From positions 5,226,501-5,290,500 of the forward strand of contig BSBN01000233.1 of assembly GCA_027924645.1 (NCBI GenBank): DNA of 64,000 nt, written 5' to 3'. Position numbers and translations under genes: made by a program. Below are positions 12,764 through 25,884 of the stretch, piece after piece. The notes under the pieces are model-generated. The model ran no database searches, was not told the origin of the DNA, and worked only from the letters and a program-made list of their open reading frames with translations. Each line of letters begins with the position of its first letter. Positions within the stretch are counted from its first letter, which is position 1. The DNA comes from Cunninghamia lanceolata (lineage: Eukaryota; Streptophyta; Pinopsida; Cupressales; Cupressaceae).

Positions 12764-14098
12764 TCAGATATCATAGCCTTTGTCCACCAACTGTCCAACA
12801 CTGAGAAAATTGTGCTTTAATCCTTCAACAGACAGTACATTACCGGTTTTGTTCTTTCCATCAAAAGAAATAGTTCCTCTACCTCTTATTCTACTAGCAG
12901 AATTATCACCAAACTTTACCACTCCTCCTTCATACCTTTCCAAATCTAAGAACTTATTTTTTTCACCTATCATATGGTGAGAGCATCCACTGTCAATGAC
13001 TCAATCATCCTTTTCTTCAACTTGGGCAGCCAGAGCTCTTTCTACAACTTTATGATTGACAGATTTAGAGGGCATTGGATCTGCTTCCTTGATGGCAATA
13101 AACACCCAATCACTTCCAGATTTGTTTCATGTCTCTGATTCATCATCTGTTACTCCTTCATTATCATCCTCTTCATGAACATAGTAACAATTCTTTTGGA
13201 ACCTTGATCTGTTAGGATTTGGCCTTGAAAATCTTTCTGGACACTTTGAGGCAAAATGACCAATCTTATTGCAGTTAAAACACTTAAAAGGCAATTTCCC
13301 TTCATACTTACCGGATCCTCTTGGTAGTCTTTTTGCAATAAGGGCTTCAAGCTAAGTAGTTTCAGCTTCTTCTTCTTCCAAGTCTTTTCTTGCTTTTTCA
13401 TACCATGATAGTTTCCTTGAGGAGTTCTCTCCCAGATCAAACCTTTGTTTTCCTTTTATAGAAGCACTAGCTTTGAATGTAGATTCAGTCTTGGGGGGGA
13501 CATCTCCAAACTTGGTCATTTCAAATGTGGCCAATTTACCAACCAATTGATCTCTTGTGACACTTGAATGGGCTCTAAATTCTTCAATGGAAGCAACCTT
13601 GATTTTATAAGAAGCAAGAAGGGATCTAAGAACTTTGCCAACAATCTCATCTTCATCCAAGACTCCACCAGCACATATAATGCCACAAACAAGCTCATTT
13701 ACTCTTGGCATGAAGGTAGTGATATTTTCATCTTCTCTCATCTTCAGATTTTCAAATTTCCCTTTCAAACTCTGTAGCCTTGCACATTTAACATACTTGT
13801 TTCCTTCATGCAGAAGTTCTAGTTTTTCCCAAATCTCCAAAGTAGTTTGTAGATCAACAACATTTGTAAGCTCTAAATTAGATAAGGTGCTTAGAAGTGC
13901 TTCTTTAGTTTGTAGATTGTTTTCAGCATCTATGATTTCACTTGCGGATTTCGGGTCATTCTAAGGAGGCGTATACTTTGTTGTAGCCATGGTCCAGTAC
14001 TGCATTCTCATACATTGCAAGTGACATTGCATGCGACTTTTCCAAAGATTAAAATTAGTTCCATCAAACTTTGAACTATCCTTCTTGTAGGATGACAT
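12764..14098 (-). pseudogene. B gag and protease
   Basis: The start ATG at 14098 (MSSYKKD) lies about 40 bases inside the primer site. Gag has the UBN2-type region (LQSLKGKFENLKM), then a CCHC knuckle of CX2CX4HX4C form near 13280-13240, then the protease DSGCSHHM near 13000-12970 in the same frame. In-frame stops are TAG 13963-13961, TAG 13354-13352 and TGA 13003-13001, the last just before the protease active site where family members have Trp. B and C retain the domains that A has lost. Confidence 0.88.
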
Positions 14099-14140
14099 CC
14101 TAGATCTCCTCAAGCGTTTAAGCTCCTTTTAGAGGAACTT

Positions 14141-14153
14141 GGCTCTGATACCA
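14141..14153 (-). other. B primer-binding site
   Basis: Read on the minus strand, TGGTATCAGAGCC is an exact initiator-Met tRNA primer site two bases from the 5' LTR. Confidence 0.9.
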
Positions 14154-14155
14154 AT

Positions 14156-15403
14156 TGTTAGATTCAAGACAGACAACTGAGAGGGGGGTGAATTAGTTGT
14201 CTAAAACTTCTTCCAATTAAACACTTAAATCCTCTTTGTGATTTAGCAACATATTAATAAATCAATCATGGAAACATAATGCATTAAATCAAGAGCATTA
14301 ACACATCAACACATAAGACACCAAGATTTTGTCGTGGAAAACCCGGTTAAGGGAAAAACCATGGGGTGATTAAACCAAGATTGTATTCTCTGTTAGAAGA
14401 ATAGAAAGAACAAAATGGCACATGCCAATTAGGGCTCACTGCCTAAGCACACTGCTCACAAGAGGCTCACTACCTACAAGAGACACACTATCTACAAAAT
14501 GATAAGTATCACATACTTGAACTAGAGAATAGCATCTTCACCATGCTTGAATCAGTTCCATTTAAGTCCAATACTTCTGCTCTACCTTTCCCTCTCTTCC
14601 TCGCTACCACACTCTCATCTCCACGAGACCCCATTTAAAATGACTTTACAACTCCTTATTTATACAAGGCATCGACTTAGGAATAATCATCTAAGTCGGC
14701 AAACATCTACAAGAACATCCACAAGATGTGTAATACATCTGATTGGCCAAACTTAGGAAGAACACCATCATCCGGAAGTTATTCTTCAATTGCGAGCTCA
14801 AATTCTAATGTGGACCACCAACATGAACTGGACACAATCCAAAGACCTCCACAAGCTTTCCTAAAACACCAAGAACATCTGCACTTCATCTGCTTACTGA
14901 AATCCTTATCTTCTTCATCTAGAACCTCAAGAACATAGTCTGTCATCACTGTCACAATGAAATAGATGCTTGCGAACCTCCAAACCACTTACCAATTGAG
15001 TTATCACTTCACATGGACTTCCTAAACACTCCACCAAATTTGCATAATAGGATATTGCATTTCCGGATCCCACCGGACCTATCTGTGTCACTCTATCAGC
15101 TCTGAACACCTACCGGAACCGGTTTTACTTGAATGGCCACAGCTTCTTCAGATCTTCATGCAGACCTCTGAAATCTTTACTGGATCATCTTAAGACTCAT
15201 ATCTACAAACCCTTTGAACCGTATCCTCTAATAGTCATCTTATCTTGGATCTTTACCTTACTATCTTCACCGTTCTTCTTTATTCCTGATTAGGACTAAT
15301 TTTCTCAATATCCTCAGCACACAGCTCATCCAATCCTTATCATCAATGCAATAGGAGTATGTTGACATCAATAACAACACCGGTTAGGCCCATACTTGCA
15401 ACA
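14156..15403 (-). repeat. B 5' LTR
   Basis: 1248 bp, pairing with 8427-9657. TATAAATA on the minus strand is at 14664-14657. The outer flank CTGAG is the target duplication. Confidence 0.93.
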
Positions 15404-15408
15404 CTGAG

Positions 15409-16718
15409 GATATTGAGAAAATTAGCCCTACCAAAAATAGAGAAGGACAATGAAGATAGTGAAGTTCTATGAAGAAAAAATTCTAGTCAGTTAAAGATCA
15501 GAGTATACGCATCAAAGGGTTTGCAGATATGTGTCTGAAGGTTCTCCAGCCAAGATTTCAGAGATCTGCATGAATATTTGGAGAAGTTATGGCCATATGA
15601 ATAAAATTAGTTCTAGCAACTGTTCAGAGGTGACAGAGTGGTACAAATAGGTCCGGTGAGATTCAGAAATACAATATCTTGTTCTGTGGATCTGGTGGCA
15701 TGTTTTGGAAGCTAATGTGAATTGACAACTCAATTGGTTCGTGGTTTGGAGGTCCACAAGCAATCCTTCTAATGTGATAGTGATGACCAACTGTGTTCTT
15801 GAGGTTCTGGATGAAGATGCGAATGATTACAGTAAGCAGAAGTGGTGCAGATGTTCTTGGTGATTCAAGCAAGATTGTGGGGCTCTCTAGATTGTGTCTA
15901 GTTTGTGTTGGCGGTCCGCATTGAAGATTGAGCTCGTAATTGAAGATTTACCTTTGGGTGATGGTGTTCTTCCTAATCTTGGTCGATCGGATGATTTGTG
16001 CATGTTGCAGATGATCTTGAAGATGTTTTGCGAAGCATGGCATGTTCCTCAAAGAAGATTGAAGTCCCAGATATGTGTGGCCGACACTGTAGTGATGCGC
16101 ATGAAGTTTTTGTAACAAGTCAAGTTGTACTTTTGTAATCACTCTATAATAAAATAAAGTATGTGTTGTGCTGACTTTGATTATCATTCTAAAGTTGATG
16201 TCATGTATAAATAAGATTTGTGAAGTCATTTAAAAGTGTTTGTTGTCGTGATGAGAAAATGGTAAGAGAAGAGGAGAGAAAAGTAGACCAGAGGTGTTGA
16301 GCTTAAATGGAATTGTCTCAAGCATAGTGAAGATGCTAATCTCTAGTTCAAGTATGTAATATTTATATTCTTCTATAGACAGTGTGTCTCCTATAGGTAG
16401 TGGACCTCTTGTGAGCAATGTGCTCAGGCAGTGACCCCTGATTGGCAAGTGCCATTTTATTTTTCTTATTTTGTTAACAGAGAATACAATCTTGGGTTAG
16501 TCAGCCCATGGTTTTTCCCTTAACCAGGTTTTCCACGTTAAAAATCTTGGTGTTATATGTGTTGAATGTATTTCTGCTCTTGAGTTATTGCATTATGCTT
16601 CCATGATTGAATCTTTGTTATGCTACTGTAATATAAGAAGGTTTTAAGTGATTAAGGAATAGAATTTTGGTGACAACTGATTCACCCCCCCTCTCAGTTG
16701 TCTGTTCTAAAACCAACA
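15409..16718 (+). repeat. A 3' LTR, remaining 1310 bp
   Basis: It continues A's LTR from the B insertion point (AGGATATTGAG) and ends CCAACA, followed by AGATT, the right copy of A's target duplication. Confidence 0.92.
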
Positions 16719-16723
16719 AGATT

Positions 16724-19700
16724 ATTGTGGGCTTTCAAAAGGCAATACCAAACTCGGTGAGAATGTTCTGAATCCAAATGGCCTCAGTAGTAGCATTATC
16801 TTCTCTTTAATACTCAACGTTTGTAGATGAAAGAACAATTGTAGACTGCTTCTTGCTCGACCAAGAAACTGGACTGAAACCAAGTGAGAAGCAATACCTT
16901 GAAGTAGACTTGCAATCCTGAGAATCACCTACCTAATATGAATCTGTTTGTCCCACCAAGTCAATATCCACACCCACTGCATAGTGAATCCTATAATTGT
17001 GAGTGCCCTGTACATAGTGAATAATCCTTTTAGCTACTTTCTAGTGCAACTCATGTGGCTCTTGCATGAACCTAAAGACCAGGCCCATGGCATATGACAA
17101 ATCAATCCTCATGTGAGTCAAGTATATGAGACTCCTAACTAATTTGTGATACAAGGTAGCATCCACCAATGGTGAAGAACAGTGAACCTCAATTTTGACC
17201 CATGATAGAAATGGAGTCGGCACAGGCTTACAGTCAGCCATGCGAAATCTAGAGAGCATATCAAGTGCATACTCTTGCTATGCCATGAAGATAATAGAAG
17301 AAGATTGAGTGATCTCAATCCCCAAGAAGTAGTATAGAAGGCCCAAGTCTAACATCAAGAAATGATCATGAAGGGTAGTTTTCACTACCTTGATGGTGGA
17401 TGAGGAACTCCATGTAATCAACAAGTCATCAACATAGAGAACAAGGAATGTAAGGGTATCATCCTACTACAAAATGTACACATTTGGATTAGAATGGCAC
17501 CGAGTGAACCCAACTGATAGAAGGAAGGAGTCCATCTTGGCATACCAAGCCTGAGGGGCCTATTTGAGGCCATAGAGAGACTTCTGAAGACAACACACAA
17601 GTGAAGGATCCTAGATGAACCCCTATGGTTGCTCCATGTATATCTCCTCCTAAAGGTCATCGTGAGGAAAAGCACTCTTCGCATCCATCTGATGAACTTA
17701 CCAATGATGGGCTGCAACAATGGCAAGGATAAATTGGATGGAATTCATTTTTGCAATTGGTGAAAATTTCTCAGAGTAGTCAATCCTAGGAACCTGGGAG
17801 AATCCTTTTACAACCAGGTGAGCCTTATGCTTGTCAATCGACCCACCTACAGTAAATTTTGTCTGATAGATCCACTTGCATCAAACAAGTTTCCTTCCCT
17901 TAGGAAGGGGAAGTAAATCCCAAGTATAGTTCCTCTCCAAGCAATTAAACTCTTCTTGCATAGTAGTATCCCACTCAGGGACACCAGAAGCTTCCCAAAA
18001 ATACTGTGGATCAGAAGTTGAAGCAATGAAGAGATGTGGAGCCTGCTCAAATTGTGACCTTATTCTTCTAGTATCTAAAGGATCACCAACCCAATCACCT
18101 ATTGACTCCAAAGTTTGACAATCCAAAAGAGGCCCTATAGGAGAGTTTGGAGGAGAATCATCACCCCCTAAATGATGACTAGGAGAGGAGAAATATGAAT
18201 CCTCATCATTATCACCATATAAAGTGGAGGAAGAAGACTCCTCATCAAGAGAAAGAGGATTAAGATCCTTGAAATAACTATCACCATGTCACAATGTCTC
18301 CAAAGGGATGGTAGATGGAGAAGTGGTAGGAGAAGAACTGGAAACATCCTCCTTGAAATGAACACTCCTCTCGATAAATAGCTCATGAGTGGTGAGGTAG
18401 AGAATCCTATATCCTTTGACACCATCCAGGTACCCAAAAAATATGCAAGGCTTGCTTTGCGGATCCATAGCCTTACATTTATCTATTGAAATGTGGGCCT
18501 ATGAAGGAGAACCAAACACTTAAAAATGCTTTACTATAAGCTTCCAACCATTCCAAGCTTGAAAAGGAGTGATCCCCTTCATAGCTCAATGAGAAACCTA
18601 ATTCTAGATTGAACACACAAAGTTAATGGCCTCCACCCAATACTGAGGTTCCATTGGCTTGGAGTGAATCATACAATTAGTCATATCTTTCTATGACTTG
18701 TTCTTTTTCTCTGTGACACCATTCTATTGTGGACTGTAGGGAATTGTATGTTGAAGATCAATGCCCTATGAAACTCAAAATTGCTCAAACCTTTGGTTGA
18801 CATACTCCCCCCATTATCTGCATGCAGAATCTTGATGGCCTTCCCTGACTGAACATTTCTCTACAAAAGTTTTGAAGTCTTGAAAAGACTCAAAGACCCC
18901 AGACTTATGTTTGATAAAATAAACTCATGTGTATCTAGAAAGGTAATCAATGAATGCTAGAACATATCGAGCCCTACTAAAATAAGGATGTGGAAATGGA
19001 CCTACCAAGTCATTATGTACCAACTCCAAAAGTTGTGTGGCCCTCCATGCTTTTCCTTTGTCAAATTTCTCTTTAGGATGCTTACAAAGAATGCATCCTT
19101 TGCAACTCCATTAAAAAATTAAATAGAAGGCAACCCTGAAACCATGTCTTGTTGATTGAGTTGTTCCAAGTAATGGTAGTTCAAGTGGCCAAACTGTTGA
19201 TGCCACAAAAAACTCACCTCATCTGAGTGAGTGAGTAAAGCAAGTGAAGGAGAGTAAGGCACAAAGTGAGAAAAGTGATACAGTCTAGACTGATGATCAT
19301 CCTTCCCCATAGCAACTGTAGACCCACTGTGAATCTCCCTAATTACCACTGTGTCTAGAGTGAACTCAACTCACTTTCCAGAGCCAGTGTGAGTGATCTA
19401 ATAAACCTATAGAAGATTAGTTGAAAAAGATGGAATGTAGAGAACATCCTAAAATGTTCCTTCTCCCACATCAACAAACCCTCTCCCACACACCTCAATA
19501 AGAGTGTCATCACCTAATAGAATAGATGGCATAGAACATAGCTCCAAGGAGGTAAAACTACCTTGTGATGAAGCCATGTGGTGCAAAGCATCTAAGTCAA
19601 TGATCTAGGAATCTAGATGTGAAGCAACAACAACTAGGGCCTTGCCTTTTCCTTTCCCCTTACTTTTGTCTATGTCCTTTGAAGATTCCTAAGATGAATT

Positions 19701-20010
19701 GTGTTTGATAGAATCAAGTACCTTGATATTGTTCTTTTCAAGAAGATGTGTTAGGTGATCTTGATTTGTTTCTTTAAACACTTATGTTCATCATAACTAG
19801 GTTTCTTACAATAGGCAAACGTTTCCTTCTCCTTCTTAGGCTTGTCACCTTTGCAAGAAGAGGCATCACTAGCTACTTTTGGGGCATCCATTTTTTTATC
19901 TTGTTTCTTCTCTCCTTGATTTTGTTGTTTCTTATTTTTCGTACTAGACCCTTTCTAATCTTTAGTGCCCTAATTTGTAGCCAAGACATGAGATTTAGAG
20001 GGCTTAATTG
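16724..20010 (-). pseudogene. O pol: protease, integrase, RT and RNase H
   Basis: Minus-strand copia pol of a lineage different from A/B/C. From high to low coordinates: a degraded zinc knuckle near 19810-19770 (first Cys codon changed to Phe), a protease block near 19600 in which the usual DSGA has decayed, pre-integrase LWHQQFGHLNYHYL near 19200, integrase remnants, RT from about 18100 (PEWDTTMQEEFNCL, LYGLKxAPQAWYAKMD, catalytic YVDD near 17430), MADCKPVPTPF, and RNase H (SWSSKKQS, VEYR, AxEAIW) up to A's insertion site. Many stops and shifts are present. RNase H resumes below 3275. Confidence 0.85.
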
Positions 20011-21363
20011 TGTTGGAATTAGGATAGACAACTGAGAAGGGGGGGTGAATTAGTGGTCTCACAATTTTAACTTTATCTTCCTTTTAATCTTCTTTCACAA
20101 CTTATAAATAGATTAATGATGCAAACATTAAAGCATGGAGCAGAAACACAATTAACACACTTGACACCAAGAATTTTTTACATGGAAACCCAGTTAAGGG
20201 AAAAACCACAGTGGGGGTTAACCACAAGATTCGTACCCTGTTAAAATTACTTAAAAAGGAGAAGGCACTTGCCTTCAGGTGCACTACCCAAAGCTCACTA
20301 CTCAAAAAGAGGCTCACTACCTCCAGAATTTAGTTTAATACAAAAGGAATTAACTGAGAAATAGCATCTTCTTCATGCCTGGTTTAGTCTCATTGAGTAC
20401 TCATAATACTTCTGCTCTTTTCACAAATACTTCTTCACTATCACTTCATCCTTTACTCTTCTTGCTTCACTACTCCTCCTCTTCTCTACTCTGCCTCTGA
20501 TCCTTTCTTGGGATTTTGATTATTTCGTACAAGGATGATTTTCAACAACTCAACTACATGCCTTTATATGCTTCATCAACCTTGGAATAAGCATCAAGGT
20601 CGGCACTGCAAGCTTTTCACTTAATGTGAATCACTAAGTTGTCAGCCAAACATAACTGGAACTCAAATCTTCCTTGATCAATATGCCACACTCCATCAAA
20701 CTGCTCTTAGATCATCTACAACACTCTTGAATCATCCGGTCGGCCAAGACTAGGAAGAACAACAACACCAAGAAGGAAATCTTCACCAATGATCTCAAAC
20801 TTCAGTGCGGACCTCCAACATAGTAGTCACACGATTGAGAGACCTCCACAAGTACATTGAATTCAACAAAAACATCCGCACTCCTCCAAATCATCATAAT
20901 CACTTGCATCTTCATCCAGAACCTCAAGAACACTATCTACCATGACTGTTACATAAGAAAGATTGCTTACGGACCTCCAAATCACTAACCACTTGAGTTG
21001 ATGATACACATTAACTTCCCAAACATTCCTCTAGATCTGCAGATCATAATATTTCAATGCGGAGCAATCCAGACCAGTTTACTGTCACTATGTCTCTTTT
21101 GAACATAGAAAAACCCAGTTTTACTCAGATGGCCATAGCTTCTTCAAATCGTTATGCGGACCTCTCAAATCTTGATTGGAGCTACTTCAGACAATCCTCT
21201 ACATAGCCATATGGTCCGCATACATTGAGCTTCATTAATTTTTGCAATATCCTCAACATTCCAATCTTCTAAACAAGCAACAAAAAGGAATACAGTTGAC
21301 ACCAATGGCAACAAGGATATGTTGACATCAATGACAACACTGATTAGGCATATATTTACAACA
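20011..21363 (-). repeat. C 3' LTR
   Basis: 1353 bp, TGTTGGAATTAGG to TTTACAACA on the plus strand. It is related to but clearly diverged from the A and B LTRs. The polypurine tract lies at 21364-21375 (minus strand). Confidence 0.93.
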
Positions 21364-21682
21364 ATCTCCCCCTTTGTCATTGATGGCAACATATGATGTG
21401 AAAAACTGGTTCAACCATCAAGACAAGAACTTCTCCCACTTTCTCTTGTTACTTCTGCAACTACTTTCTTCACTGCTCCCCCTTTCATCAACAACTAGTT
21501 TTTCACATGACTTCTCTCCAATGTCAAAGGGCACATGTTTGCAATCTTTTCTCCCCCTTTTTTTTCAGACTGATCTCCAAAATTTGCATACTGACTACTC
21601 CTAATTAGTATCTCCTTAACATCAATCTGGATCACAAGATATTATTTGTGCATTCCACCAGACTAATGCACCTTAGTGCATC
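21364..21682 (-). other. C 3' untranslated region and polypurine tract
   Basis: There is no gene. AAAGGGGGAGAT (minus strand, 21375-21364) abuts the 3' LTR; pyrimidine-rich CTCCCCCTTT blocks recur at about 21475 and 21551. Confidence 0.7.
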
Positions 21683-23319
21683 TTAGTTCATAACAGGAGG
21701 GGTAATAACCCCTAACTTCTCTCTAAGATACTCAAAAGTATCCTTAGGTAGAGGCTTGGTGAAAATATTTGCAATCTGATCCTTTGAAGAAACAAACTCC
21801 ATTTTGACTTCATTCTCACTTACTTTCTCTCTCAAGAAATGAAACTTGATGGATATGTGCTTAGTCTTTGAATGCAACACCAGATTATTTGAGATGTTTC
21901 TTGCACTTGAATTATCACAGAAGATTGTAACAGGTTCTTCAAACACAATTCTGATATCTTTCAACATTTGCTTCATCCACAAGACTTGAGGGTACAATTG
22001 CTTGCTGCTGCTATATACTCTGCCTCTGCAGTAGACACAGATATTGCCTCCTACTTTTTGCTCAACCAAGAAACCAATCTCCTTCCCAAGAAGAATGCAC
22101 CACCACTAGTCCTTTTTCTATCATCCAAATCTCCTGTCCAATCAACATCTGTATATGCATGAAGAGTGAAGTCATTATCCTTTGGATACCATAAGCCATA
22201 ATCAAGTGTAACTTTGAGATACCTTAAAATTCTCTTAACTGCTACAACATGGGATTCTCTTGGATTAGCTTGAAATCTAGCAACAAGTCCAACTGCATTC
22301 ATGATATCAGGTCTGGTCTGAGTCAGCTAGAGCAGTCCTCCAATCATTGATCTATACCTTTTTTTGATTTGCCTTAGGGGAGTCATCATCTTTACTCAAC
22401 TTGCATCCAGTTACCATGGGAGTACCTACTGGTTTTGCCTCCTCCATTCCAAACTTTTTCAACAATTCTCTCACATACTTAGATTGAGATATGAAGATAC
22501 CTTTATCTGACTGAGTGATTTGTAGACCTAGGAAGAAATACATTTCACCAAACATGGACATTTCAAATTCACTCTGCATCTTATCAGCAAATGTTTTGCA
22601 CATACTCTCATTTCCACCAAAAATGATATCATCAACAAATACCTCAACAATCATAATATTCTCATGATCAATCTTGAAGTAAAGATTACTGTCAGCAGTG
22701 CCTTTGCTATAACCTATTTTTAGCAGATACTTATCTAATCTTGCATACTAGGCTCTTGGGGTTTGTTTGAGTCCATACAATGCTTTCCTCAACCTGCAAA
22801 CCATATCTTTCTAATCAGACAACTGAAATTCTTTCAGTTGCTCAATGTAGACTTCTTCTAATTCTCCGTTTAGGAATGCTGACTTGGCATCCATCTAATA
22901 GACCTTGAAATCTTTATAAGTAGCAAATGCAAGAAATAATATGACTGCCTCTATTCTTGCTACCGGAGCAAAAGTTTCTTCAAAATCAATTCATTCCACT
23001 TGATAATATCCTTTGCATACCAACCTTTATTTCTTACAACTTCACCATCTTCATTTAGTTTATTCCGAAAGACCCATTTAGTTCCAATCACATTTTTTTC
23101 CCCTGGTCTAGAAACAAGATCCCAAGTGTGATTCTTTTCAATTTGCATTAATTCTTCTTCCATTGCTTTTATCCAGTTTTCATCATTGTAGGCTTCACTT
23201 ACTGATTTTGGTTCAATCTTTGAAATCAAGCAAATCTCTTCTTGATCTTCAACAACTTTTCTCCTAGTTTGAACACCTTTATTTCTATCCCCTATGATCT
23301 GATCTTCAAGATGATTCAT
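21683..23319 (-). pseudogene. C RT and RNase H
   Basis: The RT N-terminus runs from 23319 ([39 protein letters not shown]). A frameshift follows RNK near 23020. The catalytic FVDD block is at about 22640 ([11 protein letters not shown]), then LGLQITQ and GTPMVTGCKLSKDD, with another shift near 22350. [17 protein letters not shown] and RLVSWLSKK follow, then RNase H with DNSSA and the terminal IANIFTKPLP (21760). At least three frame changes disable it. Confidence 0.9.
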
Positions 23320-23436
23320 CCTTACATACCTGGGAGTTTTAGGATTTGCATGAACTTCAATTTCTTGAACTTGTTCCTCAACTTCTACATCATCCTTTTG
23401 AGTTACTAGATTTTTCGGATCAATCTGGATCTGATT

Positions 23437-24483
23437 CTAGGTTTGAACTTGCCTTCCTTGACTTTGACTTTCATCTTGATCATCTAATTCGTATCCATAA
23501 GACTTGGAATGTCCTTTGCTTTCATGAACTTTGACATTTGTACTTTCAACAATCTTTTTCAATCTCTTGTTAAAGCACCGGTATGCCTTGCTTTGAGTAG
23601 AGTAACCCAAAAATATTCCTTCATCACTTCTTGTATCAAACTTGCCTAGATCCTCATCTCTTTTGATATAGCATTTACTACCAAAAACTCTGAAATATCT
23701 CACAGTAGGAGGATGACCAAACCATAGTTCATAAGGTGTCTTACCCGAATTTCCTTTGATCTGCACCCGGTTAAGAGTGTAGACAACAATACTCATAGCC
23801 TCTCTCCAATAGACTTGTGGAACATTTACTTCCATCATCATGGTCCTAGAAGCTTCTTGAATGGTCTAGTTCTTTCTTTCCACAACTCCATTTTGCTGAG
23901 GAGTCCTAAGAGCAGATAACTATCTTTTTATTCCATGCTTTTCACAAAATGAATCAAACTCACCGGAGGTAAATTCTCCACCTCTGTTGGATCTCAGACA
24001 CTTTATCTTCACACCAATCTCATTTTCCACCATAACTTTGAACACCTTGAATTTGTCAAGAGCTTCTGATTTTTCTTTTAAGAAAGTTACCCACATCATC
24101 CAGGAGTAATCATCAATCAGCAACATGAAATATATGTCTCCTTGCACACTCCTGATACTAGCAGGACCACATAGATCAGTATGCACAAGTTCCAACCATC
24201 CACTTGAAAATTGTTCTTTACTTTTGAATGAAGTTTTGTTCTTCTTACCCAATTGACATTCTCTACACATGCTATCAGGTTTCACAAGTTTTGGAAGATC
24301 TCTCACAGCCTGAGTAGAACTTATCTTGACAATGTTATCAAAATTCACATGACACATTCTCCTATGCCACAACCAACTTTGATCTGTCTGAGCAATAAAA
24401 CAACTTTTGCCAGAACTACTTAAATGAAAGATGTTACCTCTAGTTTGAGTACCAGATGCAATTTTAGTTCCAGAGCTTTCCAA
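23437..24483 (-). pseudogene. C integrase
   Basis: The HHCC zinc finger end (DQSWLWHRRMCHVNFDN) is near 24390-24330. The core follows with HTDLCGP, LLIDDYSW, RSNRGGEFTSGEF and PQQNGVVERKN near 23900. The C-terminal part is 23841-23437 (NVPQVYWREA, WFGHPPTVRYFRVFGSKCYIK, GIFLGYS). A stop near 23920 separates the two halves, but the frame is unchanged. Confidence 0.9.
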
Positions 24484-24534
24484 GATTCTACATTTTCCAT
24501 CCTTGAATCAGAGATCATAACCCTTGTCAACCAA

Positions 24535-24760
24535 CTATCCAACACTAAGAATATTATGCTTCAGTCCTTCCACATACAAAACATCATTGGTGTTATTCTT
24601 ACCATCAAAAGAGATGGATCCTCTACCACGGATTCTACCAACTGAGTTGTCTCCAAATTTCACAATTCCACCTTCATATTTTTCAAAGCTTAGAAACTTA
24701 CTTTTGTCACCAGTCATATGATGAGAACATCCACTATCAATCACCTATTCATCCTTTTCA
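24535..24760 (-). pseudogene. C protease
   Basis: Aspartic protease segment with the active site DSGCSHHM near 24740, then FGDNS, GRGSISFDGKN and LKHNILSVG. It lies in the same frame as gag and integrase, as expected for a copia polyprotein. Confidence 0.85.
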
Positions 24761-24933
24761 ACAACCTGAGCAACCAAGGCACTTTCCACATTTGTATAGC
24801 TAGTAGATTCAGTAGGCAATGAATCTTCTTCTTTGATAACAATGAACACCCATTCACCTTCAGTGGAACCTCCATGATCAGATTCATCATCTGTGACTCC
24901 TTCTCTAGCTTCTTGGACATAGTAGCATTTCTT

Positions 24934-25828
24934 CTAACCTTTATATCTATTAGGGTTTGGATTTGAAACCCTCTCCGAACATCTTGAGGCAAAATGACCA
25001 ATCTTATTACAAGCAAAACATTTGAATGGTAACTTTCCTTCATACTTATTGGATCCTCTTGGCATTTTTTTAGGAATAAGAGCTTTGAGTTCAGTAGACT
25101 CAATTTTATCATCTTCAAGATCCTTCCTTGCCTTAGCAAATCTATTTGATCTTCCTGAAGAGCTTTCATTGGGATCATATCTTTGTTTTCCATATACACT
25201 GGCCTTAAATGCAGATTCAGACTTAGGAAGAGAATCACCAAACTCACTTATTTCAAATGCTGAGAGCTTACCAAGTAATTGATCCCTTGTAATAGTTGTC
25301 ATTGTCCTAATTTCTTCAATGGCAACAACTTTATGCTTGTATGCTGCAGGTAAGGATCTGAGTACTTTGGCAACAATCTCTAGTTCTTCCAATACTCCAC
25401 CAACATTTCTGACACTGGTCACAAGTTCATTCACTTTTTGCATGTAGGAAGTAATGTTTTCATCTTCACTCATTACCAACCTTTCATATTTACCTTTCAG
25501 GCTCTATAGCTTAGCACATTTGACATATTTGTCGCCTTCATATAGATTTTCCAACTTTTTCTAGATTTCATGGGCAGTTTTCAAATCTAGGACATTTGCC
25601 AATTCTGTATTAGTCAGGGCACTCAATAGTGCTTCTTTGGCTCAAATATTGCATTTAGCTTCCCTAAGTTCATCTAGTGTTGTAGGACCATTTTTAGAAT
25701 TTTATACTCTTTCTCAGTTATCAACCAAAAGGCATCACCTATACATTCCAAATGACACTGCATGTGTACCTTCCAAAGGGAGTAATTTGTTCCATCAAAT
25801 TCAGGATTTCCTTCTTATAAGTCAACAT
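24934..25828 (-). pseudogene. C gag
   Basis: It starts at ATG 25828 (MLTYKK) shortly after the primer site. The first part is shifted and stop-ridden. From 25479 a 181-codon open stretch holds the capsid C-terminal region (EDENITSYMQKVNEL, VLRSLPAAYKHKVVAIEE, TRDQLLGKLSAFE) and a CX2CX4HX4C knuckle (CFACNKIGHFASRC) near 25030-24990. It packages element RNA in the family model. Confidence 0.88.
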
Positions 25829-25869
25829 CTTGGATCTCCTCAAGCGGTCAAGCTTCTTTTAGAGGATCT

Positions 25870-25882
25870 GGCTCTGATACCA
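25870..25882 (-). other. C primer-binding site
   Basis: TGGTATCAGAGCC on the minus strand, two bases from the 5' LTR. Initiator-Met type. Confidence 0.88.
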
Positions 25883-25884
25883 AT

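Larger units (their letters stand above)
8427..15403 (-). mobile_element. Element B: Ty1/copia element inserted in A's 3' LTR
   Basis: LTRs are 8427-9657 (1231 bp) and 14156-15403 (1248 bp). PBS is at 14141-14153 and the polypurine tract next to the 3' LTR. TSD is CTGAG/CTGCG. Gag, protease, integrase, RT and RNase H are all present, in three frames with several stops, giving a full-length 7.0-kb dead copy. B is of the same family as A but in opposite orientation, so it sits in the LTR of its own relative. Confidence 0.94.
3276..16718 (+). mobile_element. Element A: Ty1/copia element inserted in O, itself split by B
   Basis: The 1401-bp LTRs are 3276-4676 and 8336-8426 plus 15409-16718 (also 1401 bp once B is removed). 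Target duplication AGATT is at 3271-3275 and 16719-16723. PBS at 4679-4691 and polypurine tract at 8324-8335. The interior has lost the gag C-terminus, zinc knuckle and protease by deletion near 5250, and pol has five in-frame stops, so A could have moved only with help from relatives such as B or C. Its own length is about 6.5 kb. Confidence 0.93.
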
